This document shows positions 5,121 to 6,390 of a stretch of 6,390 nt of DNA, one piece after another. Origin of the DNA: DASVFB01 sp036380275 (GTDB lineage: Bacteria; Actinomycetota; Thermoleophilia; Gaiellales; Gaiellaceae); NCBI GenBank assembly GCA_036380275.1, contig DASVFB010000128.1:1-6390 (forward strand), given 5' to 3'. The notes beneath the pieces were generated by a model. The model was not told where the DNA came from and ran no database searches. It was given only the letters and a program-made list of their open reading frames with translations. Every line of letters starts with the position of its first letter. The stretch's first letter is position 1. Both the position numbers and the translations under genes were made by a program.

Positions 5121-5288
5121 GACGATTGATTCCCAATTCAACGCACTCGCGGCTGGGGGCCTGCACGCGGCGCATCGCACCCGCCTCGTCCGGCGCCAAG
5201 GCAGCTAGCCTTGCCGCCGGACGAGTCGTCCACGCTGCTTGGTGCATGCCCTCCCCGCGAGCACGCTAATTGGGAACCAATCGTCTAG
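5118..5288. repeat. 171-bp nested imperfect palindrome (MITE-like or doubled operator region)
   Basis: The 21-bp end 5118-5138 is the reverse complement of 5268-5288 at 20 of 21 positions. Moving inward, a block near 5142-5166 matches the reverse complement of about 5242-5266 at about 19 of 25 positions with one gap (shared CTCGCGG, GGGC and TGCAC). About 17 bp then diverge, and 5185-5202 pairs with 5208-5225. Outer and inner symmetry axes fall at 5203 and 5205, so this is one nested structure, not two unrelated repeats. CTAG occurs at both ends and in the central loop. It fills the whole gap between two divergent F420-type genes and encodes no visible protein. It could be a small non-autonomous transposable element with CTAG as target duplication, or an inverted duplication of a regulatory region. 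Confidence 0.7.
5185..5225. repeat. Central hairpin of the palindrome
   Basis: CTCGTCCGGCG (5185-5195) pairs with 5215-5225 (11 bp); after a C/C mismatch, CAAGGC (5197-5202) pairs with GCCTTG (5208-5213) around an AGCTA loop. It is stable on either strand. It is far from the stop codon of either flanking gene, so a simple terminator role is unlikely. Confidence 0.7.
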
Positions 5289-5665
5289 CCGGGGCGCGCG
5301 TCGCCAGGTTGGCGACAACCGATCCGGACGGGAGGCTCCATCTCGTCCCGATCGTGTTCGCCGTCGAGGGCGACACACTCTACTCGGCCGTCGACCGGAA
5401 GCCGAAGCGCTCGCGGACGCTCCGCCGGATCGAGAACGCGCGCGCCCGCCCCGACGTGACGATCCTCGTCGACCACTACGAGGAGGACTGGACGCGGCTC
5501 TGGTGGATCCGCGTGCGCGGCCACGCGAGGGTTCTCGACGACGGTAACGAGCGCGCGCATGCGCTGGCGTTGCTGACCGTCAAGTACGAGCAGTACCGCG
5601 CCGAGCCACCGGACGGCCCGGTGCTCGCGGTCGACATCACCGACGTGCGCGAATGGACCGCCTAG
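5270..5665 (+). CDS. PPOX-class F420-type oxidoreductase, Rv0121-like, TTG start
   Basis: The 131-residue protein has the split beta-barrel flavin/F420 fold. Family landmarks are ARVARLATTDPDG, HLVPIVFAVEGDTLYSAVDRKPKRS, ARPDVTILVDHYEEDWTRLWWIRVRG and a C-terminal AVDITDVREW, close to the mycobacterial Rv0121 group. Such proteins use F420 (or a flavin) to reduce small molecules; the substrate is unknown. The only usable start is TTG at 5270, immediately after an in-frame TAA at 5267, and only seven residues precede ARVARLAT, whereas relatives usually have several more. No Shine-Dalgarno is evident. The start lies within the right end of the 171-bp palindrome, so the 5' end may have been remodelled by it. 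The stop shares CTAG (5662-5665) with the convergent YceH gene. Confidence 0.85.
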   Translation: MGTNRLAGARVARLATTDPDGRLHLVPIVFAVEGDTLYSAVDRKPKRSRTLRRIENARARPDVTILVDHYEEDWTRLWWIRVRGHARVLDDGNERAHALALLTVKYEQYRAEPPDGPVLAVDITDVREWTA

Positions 5666-6285
5666 TCGCGCTGCCTGCGGAGGGACGCGAGCTCGCTGCG
5701 GAGCGTGGCGACCTCGTCCTTCAGCTCGGTGAGCGCGTGCTCGACCTCGGTTAGCCGGTCGTCCTCCACCGCGTGTGCCGGCTCTTCGCTGGGAGCGGGA
5801 GCGTCGCCGCCGAGCAGGTGCTCGTAACGCTGCTCCTTCTGCCCTGGACGCCGCGGCAGGCGCGCGACGAGCTCGCGCTCGATCAGGCCGTCGAGCACGC
5901 GCTCGATGTCGTCGAGGCCGGCGAAAGCATGGAGCCGCGGCGTTCGCTGCTTCAGCTCGCCGGGCGTCTGCGGCCCGCGCAGCATGAGCACGCAGAGCAC
6001 GGCGATCTCTTCGTCCGACAGGCCGAGCGCCTCGTCGAACAGGTGCCGGAATTTGACCGCTCGGCTGCCAGGCCCGCTCGCGAGCCGCGTCCATCCCTTA
6101 CGCGAGAGGCGGTCCAGCGCAGCGCGGATCGTCGGATCGTCGTACTCCACGACGGGCTCGCGGTTGGTCGACTGGTTACAGGCCAGCCGGAGTGAGTTCA
6201 GCGACAGGGGATACGCCTCGGGCGTCGTCCGCTGCTTCTCGATCAGGCACCCGAGCACGCGCAACTCGACCGCGTCGGCGTCCAC
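5662..6285 (-). CDS. yceH: YceH-family protein (DUF480 / UPF0502)
   Basis: The 207-residue protein matches the YceH family throughout. The opening is VELRVLGCLIEKQRTTPEAYPLSLNSL with ACNQSTNREPVVEY, then a first winged helix (about 5-85, including IRAALDRLSRKGWTRL and KFRHLF), then LSDEEIAVLCVLMLRGPQTPGELKQRT opening a second winged helix (about 88-160), ending QRYEHLLGG. A charged coiled-coil tail follows (about 175-205). The biochemical role is unknown; tandem winged helices suggest DNA or protein binding. The start is GTG at 6285, with TAGGCT exactly 6 nt upstream. The gene converges with the F420-type gene, whose stop codon shares its last bases, and diverges from a RidA-like gene across 26 bp. 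Confidence 0.93.
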   Translation of the reverse strand: MDADAVELRVLGCLIEKQRTTPEAYPLSLNSLRLACNQSTNREPVVEYDDPTIRAALDRLSRKGWTRLASGPGSRAVKFRHLFDEALGLSDEEIAVLCVLMLRGPQTPGELKQRTPRLHAFAGLDDIERVLDGLIERELVARLPRRPGQKEQRYEHLLGGDAPAPSEEPAHAVEDDRLTEVEHALTELKDEVATLRSELASLRRQRD

Positions 6286-6291
6286 AGTGGC

Positions 6292-6297
6292 AGCCTA
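6292..6297 (-). promoter_or_regulatory. -10 element for yceH, leaderless arrangement
   Basis: The minus strand reads TAGGCT, GCCACT, GTG: a TANNNT hexamer exactly 6 nt before the start, with no convincing ribosome binding site. On the opposite strand CAGAAT (6300-6305) is likewise 6 nt before ATG 6312, so both divergent genes may begin leaderless transcripts within the same 26-bp gap. Confidence 0.4.
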
Positions 6298-6311
6298 TGC
6301 AGAATGACGGC

Positions 6312-6390
6312 ATGCGACGCTTTCACTCTCCGGAGACGCTTCCGCCTCCGTTCGGGTACAGCCACGTCGTCGAGGTCCGGGCGGGCCGCG
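6312..6390 (+). CDS. RidA (YjgF/YER057c) family protein, N-terminal part
   Basis: The first 26 codons are present; the gene runs off the window. ATG 6312 opens MRRFHSPETLPPPFGYSHVV and continues EVRAGR. The PPPFGYSHVVEV-GR pattern is the start of RidA-family proteins, trimeric enzymes that hydrolyse reactive enamine/imine intermediates; the catalytic arginine would lie beyond the window. The ATG at 6304 is in another frame and gives an Arg-rich, unrecognisable peptide, so 6312 is preferred. The 26-bp gap to yceH must hold the promoters of both genes. Confidence 0.7.
   Translation, partial: MRRFHSPETLPPPFGYSHVVEVRAGR

Noticed and set aside
5185..5225. Central hairpin as an intrinsic terminator
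   Set aside because: Both neighbouring genes point away from it and no T-run follows on either strand, so it has no transcript to end.
5285..6094. 269-codon minus-strand open frame
   Set aside because: It spans two recognised genes in the wrong frames and has an Arg/Ala-rich composition.
6304..6390. ATG 6304 as the start of the last + strand gene
   Set aside because: That frame gives an Arg/Ser-rich peptide; the 6312 frame matches the RidA family start.

Overview
The window is about two-thirds G+C and densely packed on both strands, with short intergenic gaps, overlapping start and stop codons, GTG/TTG starts and two coenzyme-F420-type genes. This fits a soil actinobacterium, perhaps Thermoleophilia (Gaiellales/Solirubrobacterales); the taxon is an inference from style and gene content, not from a marker gene.

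Region 1 (1-3530). The 3' end of a membrane protein gene on the + strand (2-148) runs head-on into a minus-strand two-component operon and overlaps the end of its histidine kinase gene by 34 bp. Read on the minus strand, the operon is: small secreted protein (2560-2174), OmpR/PhoB-type response regulator (2168-1485), sensor kinase (1488-115, joined by an ATGA overlap). Upstream lies a separately terminated gene for a secreted protein built of two tandem copies of a domain of about 97 residues (3407-2670). Both secreted-protein genes are preceded by the same arrangement: a direct repeat GTAAG-N6-GTAAA with an 11-bp period (as read on the + strand), then 32-33 bp, then GACARTG. This resembles an OmpR/CpxR-type operator plus a -10 element. 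The simplest reading is that the regulator controls its own operon and the neighbouring secreted protein.

Region 2 (3497-5108, minus strand). A luciferase-like, probably F420-dependent oxidoreductase gene overlaps by 8 bp a cupin thiol-dioxygenase-like gene that starts with TTG. After these comes a 53-codon small membrane protein gene with a strong ribosome binding site and a terminator-like hairpin.

Region 3 (5109-5288). The gap between the divergent luciferase-like gene and an F420-type flavin-fold oxidoreductase gene is a 171-bp nested imperfect palindrome. Its 21-bp ends match at 20 of 21 positions, and a 41-nt hairpin sits at almost exactly the same centre. Both neighbouring genes appear to take start or promoter signals from its edges. 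This is the most unusual object in the window.

Region 4 (5270-6390). The F420-type gene (+) and a YceH/DUF480 gene (-) converge and share a CTAG in which both stop codons lie. YceH is divergent, across only 26 bp, from a RidA-family gene cut by the window edge. Several starts have a -10-like element exactly 6 nt upstream, which suggests leaderless transcripts.

No RNA genes, CRISPR arrays or intact insertion sequences were seen.
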